From DASSKP01 sp035695045 (GTDB taxonomy: Bacteria > Actinomycetota > Actinomycetes > JAFAQI01): 10,796 nt of DNA. How positions within the stretch are numbered: the first letter of the stretch is position 1; each line of letters starts with the position of its first letter. The DNA lies in the NCBI GenBank assembly GCA_035695045.1, contig DASSEX010000006.1:1-10796 (forward strand). Reading direction: 5' to 3'. Of the stretch, positions 1-6,442 are shown piece by piece. Below the pieces are notes generated by a model that saw only the letters and a program-made list of their open reading frames with translations, had not been told where the DNA came from and searched no databases. The position numbers and the translations under genes were made by a program.

Positions 1-468
1 GAGCGACCACGCCGCGATCGGGGCGGCGACGCAGAGGAGCACGCCGACCCATAGACCGACCGTCTTGGCGTCTTGGACACTGCCCCATCGGTAGCCGGTT
101 CGGCTGTCGAACGGCAAGGCTGTGTCGAGGGTGTCGCCGGCGTGGTACCTCCGTGGATCGTTGGCGACGGACACGTTCGGCACTGGCTTATAGGGCTCCG
201 CCAGTGCATCGTTCACTCGGAACAGCCCGTGGCAGCTCCAATCGAAGTAGAGCTCGGCGCGTTCGCATCGGGCGACGGTGACATACCCGAGCATCACCGG
301 AGTGTGGACAGTCACTGCACGGCGCTGAGTGAGGCCCGCCCACGCTGATGGCAGCGAAGGTGCCGCGATCAAGATGGCCATCGCGGCGATAGCCACGACT
401 GCGGAAGGACCGCCGTACCGCGGCCTGGCAGCCTCGACCGAGTCGGCGATGGATGGTGCATTACTCAC
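1..468 (-). CDS. Putative two-helix membrane protein with extracytoplasmic Cys pair (3' end outside window)
   Basis: On the minus strand the frame stays open for 156 codons from a GTG at 466-468 to the left edge, with no stop, so the C-terminus is missing. A short polar N-terminus of about 20 residues is followed by a hydrophobic helix (about residues 22-41, AVVAIAAMAILIAAP). A roughly 90-residue polar domain with cysteines at 68 and 79 (pattern RCE...SCHG) comes next, then a second hydrophobic helix (about 137-155, VGLWVGVLLCVAAP). I infer that the central domain lies outside the membrane with a possible disulfide. This layout recalls small actinobacterial membrane proteins of unknown function, but I do not recognise the family. 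In-frame upstream starts exist (ATG at 514-516, GTG at 553-555). GTG 468 was chosen because it gives a normal helix spacing, although no strong ribosome binding site precedes it. The opposite-strand reading 73-348 is arginine/histidine-rich and less protein-like. Confidence 0.6.
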   Translation of the reverse strand, partial: MSNAPSIADSVEAARPRYGGPSAVVAIAAMAILIAAPSLPSAWAGLTQRRAVTVHTPVMLGYVTVARCERAELYFDWSCHGLFRVNDALAEPYKPVPNVSVANDPRRYHAGDTLDTALPFDSRTGYRWGSVQDAKTVGLWVGVLLCVAAPIAAWSL

Positions 469-477
469 CAGGACAGC

Positions 478-654
478 GTGCCCTACTGGCGCCTTGTATG
501 TGCCGTTCCTCTGCATCAGCCCAAGCCGGGCTGGGTCGTTGTTGCCGTCACTCACGACGGCCGGGAGTTGGGTCTTTGGCCCCTGGCCGACCGCGAGAGG
601 ACCGGTCACCGTCCGAAGGGAGGCAGCCGCGGCGCGGCGGCGCGTGCGGCCTGA
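478..654 (+). CDS. Possible small hypothetical protein or gene remnant, 58 aa
   Basis: A short frame opens at GTG 478 (weak AGGA at 470-473) and ends at TGA 652-654, 15 bases before the oxidoreductase gene. Its first 47 residues look protein-like: a YWRLVCAVPL stretch, a beta-rich WVVVAVTHDG segment and GLWPL. The last ten residues are a low-complexity arginine/alanine tail. I recognise no family. It could be a genuine small protein co-transcribed with the downstream gene, the 3' remnant of a longer gene whose start is lost, or chance, because this GC-rich DNA is open in several frames. The start is only nine bases from the proposed GTG of the divergent membrane-protein gene, leaving little room for promoters. 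One or both starts may therefore be wrong, or only one of the two frames is coding here. Confidence 0.3.
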   Translation: MPYWRLVCAVPLHQPKPGWVVVAVTHDGRELGLWPLADRERTGHRPKGGSRGAAARAA

Positions 655-659
655 GCTGC

Positions 660-664
660 GGAGG
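660..664 (+). promoter_or_regulatory. Ribosome binding site of the oxidoreductase gene
   Basis: GGAGG lies five bases before ATG 670 and fixes that start. Confidence 0.7.
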
Positions 665-669
665 TCGTC

Positions 670-1431
670 ATGAAGGTCCTGACGGTGTACGCGCATCCGG
701 ACCCCCACTCGTTCTGTCACAGCGTTCTGGAGCGGTTCACCGCCGGGCTGCAGGAGGCCGGCCACGACAGCCAGGTGGTCGACCTCTACGCGATCAACTT
801 TGACCCGGTGCTGCGGACCCGAGACCAACCGAGCTGGATTAACGACACCATGCCGGAGGACATCGCTGAGCTGCACGACGTGCGGGGAAACGTGCTGCGC
901 TCCTGCCGAAACCCGCTCCAGCGGTGGCTGGTCAACCGGGCGATTCGTGGCAAGTCCCACTCCGAGGTCGCAGGGATGCTGCGCTCCCGGATGCCAAGAG
1001 ATGTGCTGGCCATGCACGAGAAGATCAACTGGGCCGACGGTTTGGCGTTCATCGCACCCATCTACTTCTGCAGCTTCCCGGCGATGCTCAAAGGCTGGAT
1101 CGACCGCGTCTGGTGCTACGACTTCGCATTTGGTCTCACCCCGGAAGGCTGGCATGGCGATGTAAACGGCCGCGTCCCGCTGCTGCACCACAAGCGGGCA
1201 CTCCTCATGACGTCAACGATCTTCGACGAGGCCGCCTACGACGACGGCATCCGCGACGCCATCACCAGGGTCGTTGACGAGTGGGGCTTCCGGTATCCCG
1301 GCATCCCGGACGTCGAGCACGTCTACTTCTACGCGGCAACCTCGGCGACCCCGGACCGCATCGAGACGTATCTCGATCAGGCGTACCAGCTCGGTCGCGG
1401 CTTCGACCGCGCGCCGATAGCGGCGAGGTGA
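670..1431 (+). CDS. Flavodoxin-fold NAD(P)H dehydrogenase (quinone) / NADPH oxidoreductase
   Basis: 253 residues. The N-terminal beta strand and phosphate-binding loop read MKVLTVYAHPDPHSFCHSVL, the signature of the Flavodoxin_2 family (NQO1, MdaB, KefF). The second hallmark, APIYFCSFPAMLKGWIDRVW at about residues 129-148, forms the flavin and quinone contact region. Family members bind FAD or FMN and transfer two electrons from NAD(P)H to quinones or other electrophiles in the cytoplasm, protecting against oxidative cycling. The substrate here cannot be told. A charged segment at about residues 60-115 (DIAELHD...RDVLAMHEK) separates the first Rossmann unit from the APIYF motif and appears long compared with the ~190-200-residue relatives. 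No signal peptide or membrane helix is seen. The gene is plus-strand and convergent with uppS. A good ribosome binding site sits at 660-664, but no clear promoter was found upstream. Confidence 0.85.
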   Translation: MKVLTVYAHPDPHSFCHSVLERFTAGLQEAGHDSQVVDLYAINFDPVLRTRDQPSWINDTMPEDIAELHDVRGNVLRSCRNPLQRWLVNRAIRGKSHSEVAGMLRSRMPRDVLAMHEKINWADGLAFIAPIYFCSFPAMLKGWIDRVWCYDFAFGLTPEGWHGDVNGRVPLLHHKRALLMTSTIFDEAAYDDGIRDAITRVVDEWGFRYPGIPDVEHVYFYAATSATPDRIETYLDQAYQLGRGFDRAPIAAR

Positions 1432-1518
1432 CGGACCCGACGCACGCAGGCAGGCCGACTGTTCGCTGGGTGCTCTTGTCCGGCGAGGTCGCTGAACTGA
1501 CGAACCGGCGTTCTCGCT

Positions 1519-1549
1519 CGTGAGCGGACGTGCCACGTGAGCGAACGTG
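1519..1549. repeat. Tandem 14-base direct repeat next to element A
   Basis: CGTGAGCGGACGTG (1519-1532) recurs as CGTGAGCGAACGTG (1536-1549) with one mismatch and a three-base gap. The second unit overlaps the left arm of inverted-repeat element A. It may be a partial duplication of that arm. Confidence 0.6.
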
Positions 1550-1615
1550 ATCGTTTAGCGCCTCCTCGGCAGAGTTTCACGCTCAGCCGTTTTCGAAGTT
1601 GATCACGTTCGCTCA
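1538..1615. repeat. Inverted-repeat element A (15-bp perfect arms, 48-nt loop)
   Basis: TGAGCGAACGTGATC at 1538-1552 is the exact reverse complement of GATCACGTTCGCTCA at 1601-1615. The element sits in the convergent gap (1432-1728) between the oxidoreductase and uppS genes, so it could act as a bidirectional transcription barrier. No T-run follows either arm, so a classic intrinsic terminator is not supported. The segment CGAAGTTGATCACGTT (1594-1609) recurs exactly at 8516-8531 in element B, and both elements have nearly the same loop length. The rest of the gap shows no convincing gene. Only a weak imperfect hairpin (about 1681-1705, CATCGAGC pairing with GCTCG..GATG) lies just beyond the uppS stop. 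Confidence 0.8.
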
Positions 1616-1728
1616 GCGGAGAGTGCTCTCGGGCGTCTAGCGGTCGCTCTGCATGCCGCGGCGGCGAGATAGGGCGGGCTCATCGAGCTCACCTGCTCGT
1701 CGATGACACTCGGTGTACGAGCACGACC

Positions 1729-2514
1729 TCAGGCGAGCGGTTCGGCGCCGCCGTACCGCCGGTCGCGTCGGGCGTACTCCTCGATCGCGGCCCACAGGTT
1801 CCGCCGGTCGTAGTCCGGCCACAGCGTGTCCTGGAACACCATCTCGGCGTACGCCGTCTGCCAGAGCAGGAAGTTGGAGATCCGCTGCTCGCCGCTCGAG
1901 CGAACGAACAGGTCGACGTCGGGCATCTCCGGCTCGTCGAGAAAGCGGGCGAACACCTTCTCGTTGACCTTCGCCGGATCGACGTCACCAGCCATCGCCG
2001 CGCGCGCCAGCGCCGCGGCGGCGTCGGCGATCTCTGCGCGACCGCCGTAGTTGACGCACATCGTCAAGGTGAGGACGCGGTTGTGCCGCGTCATCTCCTC
2101 GGCGATCTCGAGCTCCTCGATGACCGACCGCCACAGCCGCGGCCGGCGTCCCGCCCATCGCACCCGGACACCCATCGCATGCATCTCGTCACGCCGCCGA
2201 CGGATGACATCCCGGTTGAAGCCCATCAGGAAGCGCACCTCTTCCGGCGACCGCTTCCAGTTCTCGGTCGAGAACGCATAGGCCGACAACCACTGCACGC
2301 CGATCTCGATGGCGCCCTCGACGACGTCGAACAACGAGTGCTCGCCGCGCTCGTGACCGACAGTTCGGGGCAGGCCGCGCGCCTTCGCCCACCGTCCGTT
2401 GCCATCCATGACCATCGCCACGTGCCGCGGTACGAGGTCGCGCGGGACCGCAGGCGGCCGGGCGCCGCTCGGATGCGGCGACGGCGGCCGGACCTGAGGT
2501 CGCCGTGGGCTCAC
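1729..2514 (-). CDS. uppS: Isoprenyl transferase (undecaprenyl/polyprenyl diphosphate synthase)
   Basis: 261 residues. This cis-prenyltransferase adds isopentenyl diphosphate units to an allylic diphosphate to make the long polyprenyl diphosphate carrier used for peptidoglycan and other envelope polymers. It acts in the cytoplasm at the membrane face. Visible motifs are HVAMVMDGNGRWA at residues 31-43 (catalytic Asp37), GHERGE at 53-58, AYAFSTENWKRSPEE at 78-92, and RSSGEQRISNFLLWQ at 205-219, which binds diphosphate and Mg2+. The usual RTSGE is RSSGE here, a conservative change. A proline/arginine-rich extension of about 28 residues precedes the catalytic core. The start is GTG at 2512-2514, 24 bases after the recO stop, with only a weak ribosome binding site. 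A later start inside the extension cannot be excluded. The recO-uppS pairing is conserved in actinobacteria. Chain length cannot be read from the sequence. Confidence 0.95.
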   Translation of the reverse strand: MSPRRPQVRPPSPHPSGARPPAVPRDLVPRHVAMVMDGNGRWAKARGLPRTVGHERGEHSLFDVVEGAIEIGVQWLSAYAFSTENWKRSPEEVRFLMGFNRDVIRRRRDEMHAMGVRVRWAGRRPRLWRSVIEELEIAEEMTRHNRVLTLTMCVNYGGRAEIADAAAALARAAMAGDVDPAKVNEKVFARFLDEPEMPDVDLFVRSSGEQRISNFLLWQTAYAEMVFQDTLWPDYDRRNLWAAIEEYARRDRRYGGAEPLA

Positions 2515-2538
2515 TCTGGCGCCGTCATCGGGTCGTCG

Positions 2539-3270
2539 TCACTGGCGCTCGACCAGACGCAGCGAACGCAGGCCTCGCTCGAGATGCCACTGCAGGTACG
2601 CCGCCACGAGCCCGCTCACCTCGCGCTGCACGCGCAGGTCGGTCGCATCGGCGACGGCCCAGTCGCCTTCGAGCAGCGCGACGAGTGTCGCGGCGGCTGC
2701 CGGCGAGACCGTCGCCGCACCGGCCGGGCGATGCTCGGTGCACACCATGCCACCCATCGCGACGGCGAAGTAACGATGCGGCCCGGGTGCGTCACAACGT
2801 GCACATGCCTCGAGTGCCGGCTCGTAACCCGCCGTCGCCATCGCGCGCAGGATGAAGGCGTCGAGCACCAGCGTGGGAGTGTGCGCCTCCTCGGCGAGGG
2901 CGCGCAGTGCGCCAACGACGAGCAGGTAGAGGCGGATCGACGGCTCGCGCTCCTCCGACGTCAGTCGCTCCGCCGTCTCCAGAACCGCAGTGCCCGCGGT
3001 GTAGCGGGCATAGTCGGCGGCGATCCGCTCACCGTAGGGCTCGATCGTCTCCGCCTGCGTCACGACGTCGAGCGATCTGCCCTCGTGCAGCTGCAGGTCG
3101 ACATGGGTGAACGGTTCCACCCGCGCGCCGAACCGGGAGCCGGTGCGCCGCACGCCCTTCGCGACGGCACGGACCCGGCCGTGTCGCCGCGTGAGCAGAG
3201 TGACGATCCGGTCGGCCTCGCCCAGCTTCTGGGTGCGGAGGACGACCGCCTCGTCGCGGTAGAGCGGCAC
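2539..3270 (-). CDS. recO: DNA repair protein RecO
   Basis: 243 residues, a normal length. RecO binds DNA, anneals strands and, with RecR (and RecF), helps load RecA on SSB-coated single strands during gap repair. The N-terminal OB-fold carries the family signature MPLYRDEAVVLRTQKLGEAD and then RIVTLLTRRHGRVRAVAKG, followed by a helical domain. A zinc-site pattern is seen at C156-x2-C159 and C177-x2-H180. The last position is usually cysteine in the actinobacterial relatives I recall, so this is a conservative Cys-to-His ligand change. The GTG start at 3268-3270 is chosen because it begins exactly at the conserved MPLYRDE. The gene follows the methyltransferase stop by 15 bases and precedes uppS by 24, so all three are probably co-transcribed. 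Confidence 0.93.
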   Translation of the reverse strand: MPLYRDEAVVLRTQKLGEADRIVTLLTRRHGRVRAVAKGVRRTGSRFGARVEPFTHVDLQLHEGRSLDVVTQAETIEPYGERIAADYARYTAGTAVLETAERLTSEEREPSIRLYLLVVGALRALAEEAHTPTLVLDAFILRAMATAGYEPALEACARCDAPGPHRYFAVAMGGMVCTEHRPAGAATVSPAAAATLVALLEGDWAVADATDLRVQREVSGLVAAYLQWHLERGLRSLRLVERQ

Positions 3271-3285
3271 CCGTCCATTGTCGCC

Positions 3286-4119
3286 TCAGCCGCGCTTGAC
3301 CGCCTGCAAGGTGTAGCTGTGGGCGAGCCGCCACGGCCGGTCGGCCAGCCGCCACTCATTGTCGTTCTCCTCGAGCTGCACCATCTGTCCGGGCAGCGCC
3401 TCCCACGGCACGCTGTCGTGCTCCTCGAGCATCGTGAGCTCGAAGCCTTCGTCGAACAGCGCCGTCACGACCTCGCCGAGGCCGTGGTTCCACTGGTGCG
3501 TGACGTTGTGCTCGAACTCCACGTCGGTCTCGACGTAGGTCCCGCCCTCGTCGAAGACGCTCGGCTCGGAGCGCTCGAAGTAGGGGTACTCCACGACGAC
3601 CAGACGGTCCTCACGCGCGTCGGCCAGGCTCCAGAGCATCGGATGGCCCTCCCGGATGAACAACCGGCCGGACGGCCGCAGCAGCGCGCCGACGACACCC
3701 GCCCAGCGGCGGATGTCGGGCAGCCAGCACAGCGCGCCGATACCGGTGAAGACCAGGTCATACGACGCCCGATCGAGCACGTCAGGCGCGGAGTAGACGT
3801 CCGACTCGACGAAGTCGACGTCGGCGCCGGTTGCCGCCGCGAGCTTACGAGCCTCGGCCAGAGCCGCCGCAGAGAAGTCGAGGCCGGTCATCCGCGCACC
3901 GAGCCGCGACAGCGAGATGGTGTCCGTCCCGATGTGGCACTGCAGGTGAACACCACGCAGCCCGCTGATGTCACCAAGTCGTGGCAGGTCGAAGCGGACG
4001 ACGTCGCTGAGGTAGTCGGGGTCGGCGACGAAACGGTCGAAGGCGTAGTTGGGCGAGGCGGCGTGAGCCGGTGCCCGCTCGTCCCAGCTGGCGCGGTTCA
4101 GGTCGAGGGAGTCGGTCAT
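3286..4119 (-). CDS. Class I SAM-dependent methyltransferase
   Basis: 277 residues, predicted cytoplasmic. The Rossmann-type methyltransferase core starts with a variant motif I, GVHLQCHIGTDTISLSRLGA (about residues 56-75), in place of the common DxGxGxG loop. TGLDFSAAAL (78-87) carries the acidic residue expected to bind the SAM ribose, and VESDVYSAP (104-112) and DLVFTGIGALCWLPD (121-135) give the later motifs. The LQCH-type motif I is typical of a group of bacterial class I enzymes whose substrates are mostly unknown. The C-terminal third is rich in acidic and aromatic residues (NVTHQWNHGLGEVV, DNEWRL), probably a substrate cap. The ATG start at 4117-4119 lies 53 bases after the MFS stop. 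The 15-base gap to recO suggests recO is transcribed through this gene. Methylation of a small molecule exported by the neighbouring transporter is possible but not shown. Confidence 0.85.
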   Translation of the reverse strand: MTDSLDLNRASWDERAPAHAASPNYAFDRFVADPDYLSDVVRFDLPRLGDISGLRGVHLQCHIGTDTISLSRLGARMTGLDFSAAALAEARKLAAATGADVDFVESDVYSAPDVLDRASYDLVFTGIGALCWLPDIRRWAGVVGALLRPSGRLFIREGHPMLWSLADAREDRLVVVEYPYFERSEPSVFDEGGTYVETDVEFEHNVTHQWNHGLGEVVTALFDEGFELTMLEEHDSVPWEALPGQMVQLEENDNEWRLADRPWRLAHSYTLQAVKRG

Positions 4120-4172
4120 CGCGCCAACTTCCCACGGCCCGAACCGCGCCGCAGCCGAGTTTGTTCGCGCCC

Positions 4173-5693
4173 TTACGCGATGACGGGCTCGGTCGTGCGC
4201 CGCGTGTGCGACACCTCGACGTCGTAGACGGTTTCACCGTCGGTCGGCCGGTTGCCCCGCGCGGGCCGGATGAGCGTCACGACCACCAGCAGTGCCGTCG
4301 CCATGATTCCGACGGAGACGCCGAACGCGGAGGTGAACCCGTGGACGACGGCCGCCGGTGACGACACGTGGCCATGATCGGCGACGTACGACGCCGTGGC
4401 GCTGGTCGCGATGGTGTTGAGGAACGCGACGCCCAGCGAGCCACCGATCTGCTGCATGGTGTTGACGAGAGCGCTGGCCGCGCCTGCGTCGTGGTCCGGG
4501 ACACCGAGCAGCGCGGTCGAGGACAGCGGGACGAACACGTGCCCCATGCCGAGGCTGATGAGCAGCATCGCGGGGACGACGTGGACGGCGTACGCGGACT
4601 CGGCGGGCAGCTGGGTCAGCCACAGCATGCCCAGCACGGCGAGCGAGAAGCCGGTGGTCGCCAGCACTCGCGGGCCGAACCGCGGCAACGTCCGGGACGC
4701 GATCGTCGACGACGTGATGACGCCGAGCGGGAACGGCAGGAACGCGACCCCCGCCTTCAGTGCCGTGAATCCGAGCACGCCCTGGAAGTAGTAGGTCAGG
4801 AACAGGAAGACACCGAACATGCCCAGCGTCGCGAGGAAGAAGGCCAGGTAGGAGCCGCCGCGGTTGCGGTCGAGGACGATGCGCAACGGCAGCATCGGGT
4901 TGCGCGCCTTCGTCTCCCACACGACGAAGCTGATGAGCAGTGCAGCGGCCGCGCCGAGGAGCGACAGCGTCAACGGCGCCGTCCAGGAGTGCAGGGACGC
5001 CTCGGTGAAGCCGTAGACGAGCAGCGCCAGCCCGGAGGTGGCGACGAGCGCGCCCGGCACGTCGAAGTGCCGGTCGCCCTCGACCCGGCTGTCCTTGAGC
5101 AACGGCAGCGCGGCGATGGCGACGGCGATCGCGATCGGGGTGTTGACGAGCAGGGTCCACCGCCAGCTGAGGTACTCCGTCAGCGCCCCTCCTGCGATCA
5201 GGCCGATCGCAGCGCCGGTGCCGGAGATGGCGCCGTAGACCGCGAACGCCTTCGCGCGCTCGTGTGCCTCCGTGAAGGTCGTGGTGATCAGCGAGAGCAC
5301 GGCGGGGGCGAGCAGCGCGGCGAAGATGCCCTGGATCGCCCGTGCGCCGAACAGCCAGCCGGCACTCTGCGCGGCGCCGCCGAGGGCGGATGCGGCCGCG
5401 AAGCCGAACAGGCCCAGGAGGAACGTGCGCTTGCGGCCGAAGTAGTCGGCGATGCGGCCGCCGAGAAGCAGCAGGCCGCCGAAGGTGAGGGTGTAGGCGG
5501 TGAGCGCCCACTGACGCGTCGCGTCGCTGATGTGCAGCGCCACCTGCGCGTGCGGCAGCGCGATGTTCACGATCGAGGCGTCGAGGATGATCATCAGCTG
5601 GGCCACGCCGATCACGGCGAGCGCCAGCCAACGGCGGTCGCGCTGCGCCGGCAGAGCCGGGGCGGCAGCGGGAGTTTCGATGGTGGTCGACAT
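4173..5693 (-). CDS. MFS drug:proton antiporter, DHA2 (EmrB/QacA-like) family
   Basis: 506 residues, predicted integral membrane protein with about 14 helices, the usual size for 14-helix DHA2 exporters. Family motifs are MIILDASIVNIALP (34-47, Asp38 of the DHA2-type first-helix motif), motif A GGRIADYFGRKR (78-89), motif B RAIQGIFAALLAPA (118-131) with its conserved Arg, and motif C around GTGAAIGLIAGGALTEYLSW (158-177), typical of exporters. The C-terminal tail of about 30 residues is hydrophilic. Such proteins expel drugs, dyes or secondary metabolites using the proton gradient; the substrate is unknown. ATG 5691-5693 is preceded by GGAG (5701-5704 on the complement) at good spacing. The divergent TetR gene and the operators between them indicate repression relieved by a ligand. 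The gene lies upstream of the methyltransferase on the same strand. Confidence 0.92.
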   Translation of the reverse strand: MSTTIETPAAAPALPAQRDRRWLALAVIGVAQLMIILDASIVNIALPHAQVALHISDATRQWALTAYTLTFGGLLLLGGRIADYFGRKRTFLLGLFGFAAASALGGAAQSAGWLFGARAIQGIFAALLAPAVLSLITTTFTEAHERAKAFAVYGAISGTGAAIGLIAGGALTEYLSWRWTLLVNTPIAIAVAIAALPLLKDSRVEGDRHFDVPGALVATSGLALLVYGFTEASLHSWTAPLTLSLLGAAAALLISFVVWETKARNPMLPLRIVLDRNRGGSYLAFFLATLGMFGVFLFLTYYFQGVLGFTALKAGVAFLPFPLGVITSSTIASRTLPRFGPRVLATTGFSLAVLGMLWLTQLPAESAYAVHVVPAMLLISLGMGHVFVPLSSTALLGVPDHDAGAASALVNTMQQIGGSLGVAFLNTIATSATASYVADHGHVSSPAAVVHGFTSAFGVSVGIMATALLVVVTLIRPARGNRPTDGETVYDVEVSHTRRTTEPVIA

Positions 5694-5700
5694 CTGCGGT

Positions 5701-5704
5701 CTCC
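5701..5704 (-). promoter_or_regulatory. Ribosome binding site of the MFS gene
   Basis: GGAG on the minus strand, seven bases before ATG 5693. It supports this start over the out-of-frame ATG at 5704-5706. Confidence 0.6.
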
Positions 5705-5748
5705 ATGTCCTTGCGTCTGCGTGCGGGGCGACCTACGCTGGGCCCATA

Positions 5749-5767
5749 AGCGGAAGCCGCCTCCGTT
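5749..5767. promoter_or_regulatory. Candidate TetR operator O1 (imperfect 19-bp inverted repeat)
   Basis: AGCGGAAG-CCG-CCTCCGTT: the two 8-base half-sites match at six positions. It has the same spacing and half-site consensus as O2, with centres 24 bp apart. It lies just downstream of the proposed -10 of the MFS promoter, near its transcription start. Binding by the adjacent TetR protein is inferred from position and symmetry. Confidence 0.6.
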
Positions 5768-5798
5768 AACTTAGCGGAGGCACCCTCCGCTTTGTCAA
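5768..5798 (-). promoter_or_regulatory. Candidate sigma-70-type promoter of the MFS gene
   Basis: On the minus strand a perfect TTGACA -35 (5793-5798) is followed by TAAGTT (5768-5773) with a 19-base spacer. CTAAGT at 18 and GCTAAG at 17 are alternatives. TAAGTT fits the loose TAnnnT form of actinobacterial -10 boxes. The spacer is almost exactly operator O2, so repressor and polymerase should compete. The predicted leader to ATG 5693 is roughly 70 bases. No equally clear promoter for the TetR gene was found on the plus strand. Confidence 0.6.
5773..5791. promoter_or_regulatory. Candidate TetR operator O2 (perfect 19-bp inverted repeat)
   Basis: AGCGGAGG-CAC-CCTCCGCT has perfect 8-bp arms around a three-base centre. 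It fills the -35/-10 spacer of the proposed MFS promoter. Together with O1 it creates a third overlapping palindrome at 5760-5780 (CCTCCG arms, centre at 5770). Its position between divergent tetR-type and exporter genes is the classical arrangement for autoregulated TetR control. Confidence 0.75.
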
Positions 5799-5810
5799 GG
5801 CATTAATGCC
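5799..5810. promoter_or_regulatory. Perfect 12-bp palindrome upstream of the TetR gene
   Basis: GGCATTAATGCC is fully self-complementary and lies between O2 and the TetR ribosome binding site. Its sequence is unrelated to O1/O2, so it could be a site for another regulator, part of the TetR promoter (its AT-rich core), or chance. Confidence 0.35.
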
Positions 5811-5835
5811 GCGGGTGTGTTCCGGCCCGGCGGAG

Positions 5836-5842
5836 AAGGAGG
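5836..5842 (+). promoter_or_regulatory. Ribosome binding site deciding the TetR start
   Basis: AAGGAGG lies seven bases before ATG 5850. It argues against the in-frame upstream GTG at 5817, which would add eleven residues and place the site inside the gene. Confidence 0.8.
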
Positions 5843-5849
5843 CCAGGCG

Positions 5850-6425
5850 ATGGCTCGGGCGCAGCGGTGCGACGCCGCGCGCAACCGTGACCGGCTGCTC
5901 GAGGCCGCCTCCGACGCCTTCGCCGAGCGCGGGGTCGACGCCTCGCTCGAGGACATCGCGAAGCGGGCGTGCGTCGGCATCGGGACGCTCTACCGCCATT
6001 TCCCGACCCGCGATGCTCTGGTCGAGGCGGTCTACCGGCGCAACGTCGAGCTGCTCTGCGCGGGCGCCGACGAGCTGCGCGCGACGCTGCCGCCCGACGA
6101 GGCGCTGGCCGAGTGGATGCAGCGCTTCGTTGCCTACGTGGCCAGCAAGAAGGGCCTGGCGACCTACCTGAAGTCAGTCGTCGCCGCCGACTCGGACCTG
6201 TTCGTCTCGACCCACGACAAGGTCCGCGAGACGATCAGCGGCCTCGTCGACGACGCCGCAGCCGCGGGCGCGATCCGCAGTGGTGTCGAAGGCATGGACC
6301 TGTTGCGTGCGCTCAGCGGCGTCTGCCTGATGTCCGACCAGCCGGGCGGCCCGGAGCAGGGTGCGAAGGTCGCGGCCCTGCTGATGGACGGGTTGCGCTA
6401 CGGCGCGGCTGTCCCCGCCGGCTGA
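5850..6425 (+). CDS. TetR/AcrR family transcriptional repressor
   Basis: 191 residues, typical of the family. The N-terminal DNA-binding domain includes RDRLLEAASDAFAERGVDAS (13-32) and the helix-turn-helix with signature LEDIAKRACVGIGTLYRHFP (33-52). The C-terminal ligand and dimerisation part (YLKSVVAADSDLFVSTHDKV onward, and LLRALSGVCL near 151-160) resembles the SbtR-type actinobacterial subgroup, judged by eye. It is divergent from the MFS exporter with two matching inverted repeats in between. The likely role is repression of the exporter, and probably of itself, released when a small molecule binds the C-terminal domain. The ligand is unknown. The start at ATG 5850 is set by a strong AAGGAGG. 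The gene is convergent with a small minus-strand ORF ending at 6443. Confidence 0.92.
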   Translation: MARAQRCDAARNRDRLLEAASDAFAERGVDASLEDIAKRACVGIGTLYRHFPTRDALVEAVYRRNVELLCAGADELRATLPPDEALAEWMQRFVAYVASKKGLATYLKSVVAADSDLFVSTHDKVRETISGLVDDAAAAGAIRSGVEGMDLLRALSGVCLMSDQPGGPEQGAKVAALLMDGLRYGAAVPAG

Positions 6426-6442
6426 CCTCGCGGAGGTTCCGC

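Noticed and set aside
73..348. Plus-strand 91-codon frame at the left edge
   Set aside because: The opposite strand encodes a more convincing membrane protein open through the same stretch.
1377..1580. Minus-strand 67-codon frame in the gap after the oxidoreductase
   Set aside because: Arg/Ser-rich, overlaps the oxidoreductase 3' end and repeat element A, and has no motif or ribosome binding site.
1601..1728. Intrinsic terminator for uppS or the oxidoreductase
   Set aside because: Hairpins are present (element A, and a weak imperfect one near 1681-1705) but no run of T follows in either direction.
2083..4227. Very long plus-strand open frame (714 codons) opposite uppS, recO and the methyltransferase
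   Set aside because: Its translation is dominated by Arg, His, Asp and Gly with no recognisable motif. It is the antisense of three well-identified genes, an expected effect of high GC third positions.
4368..5774. Plus-strand open frame of 468 codons opposite the MFS gene
   Set aside because: Arg/Glu/Gln-rich low-complexity translation, antisense to a gene with clear MFS motifs.
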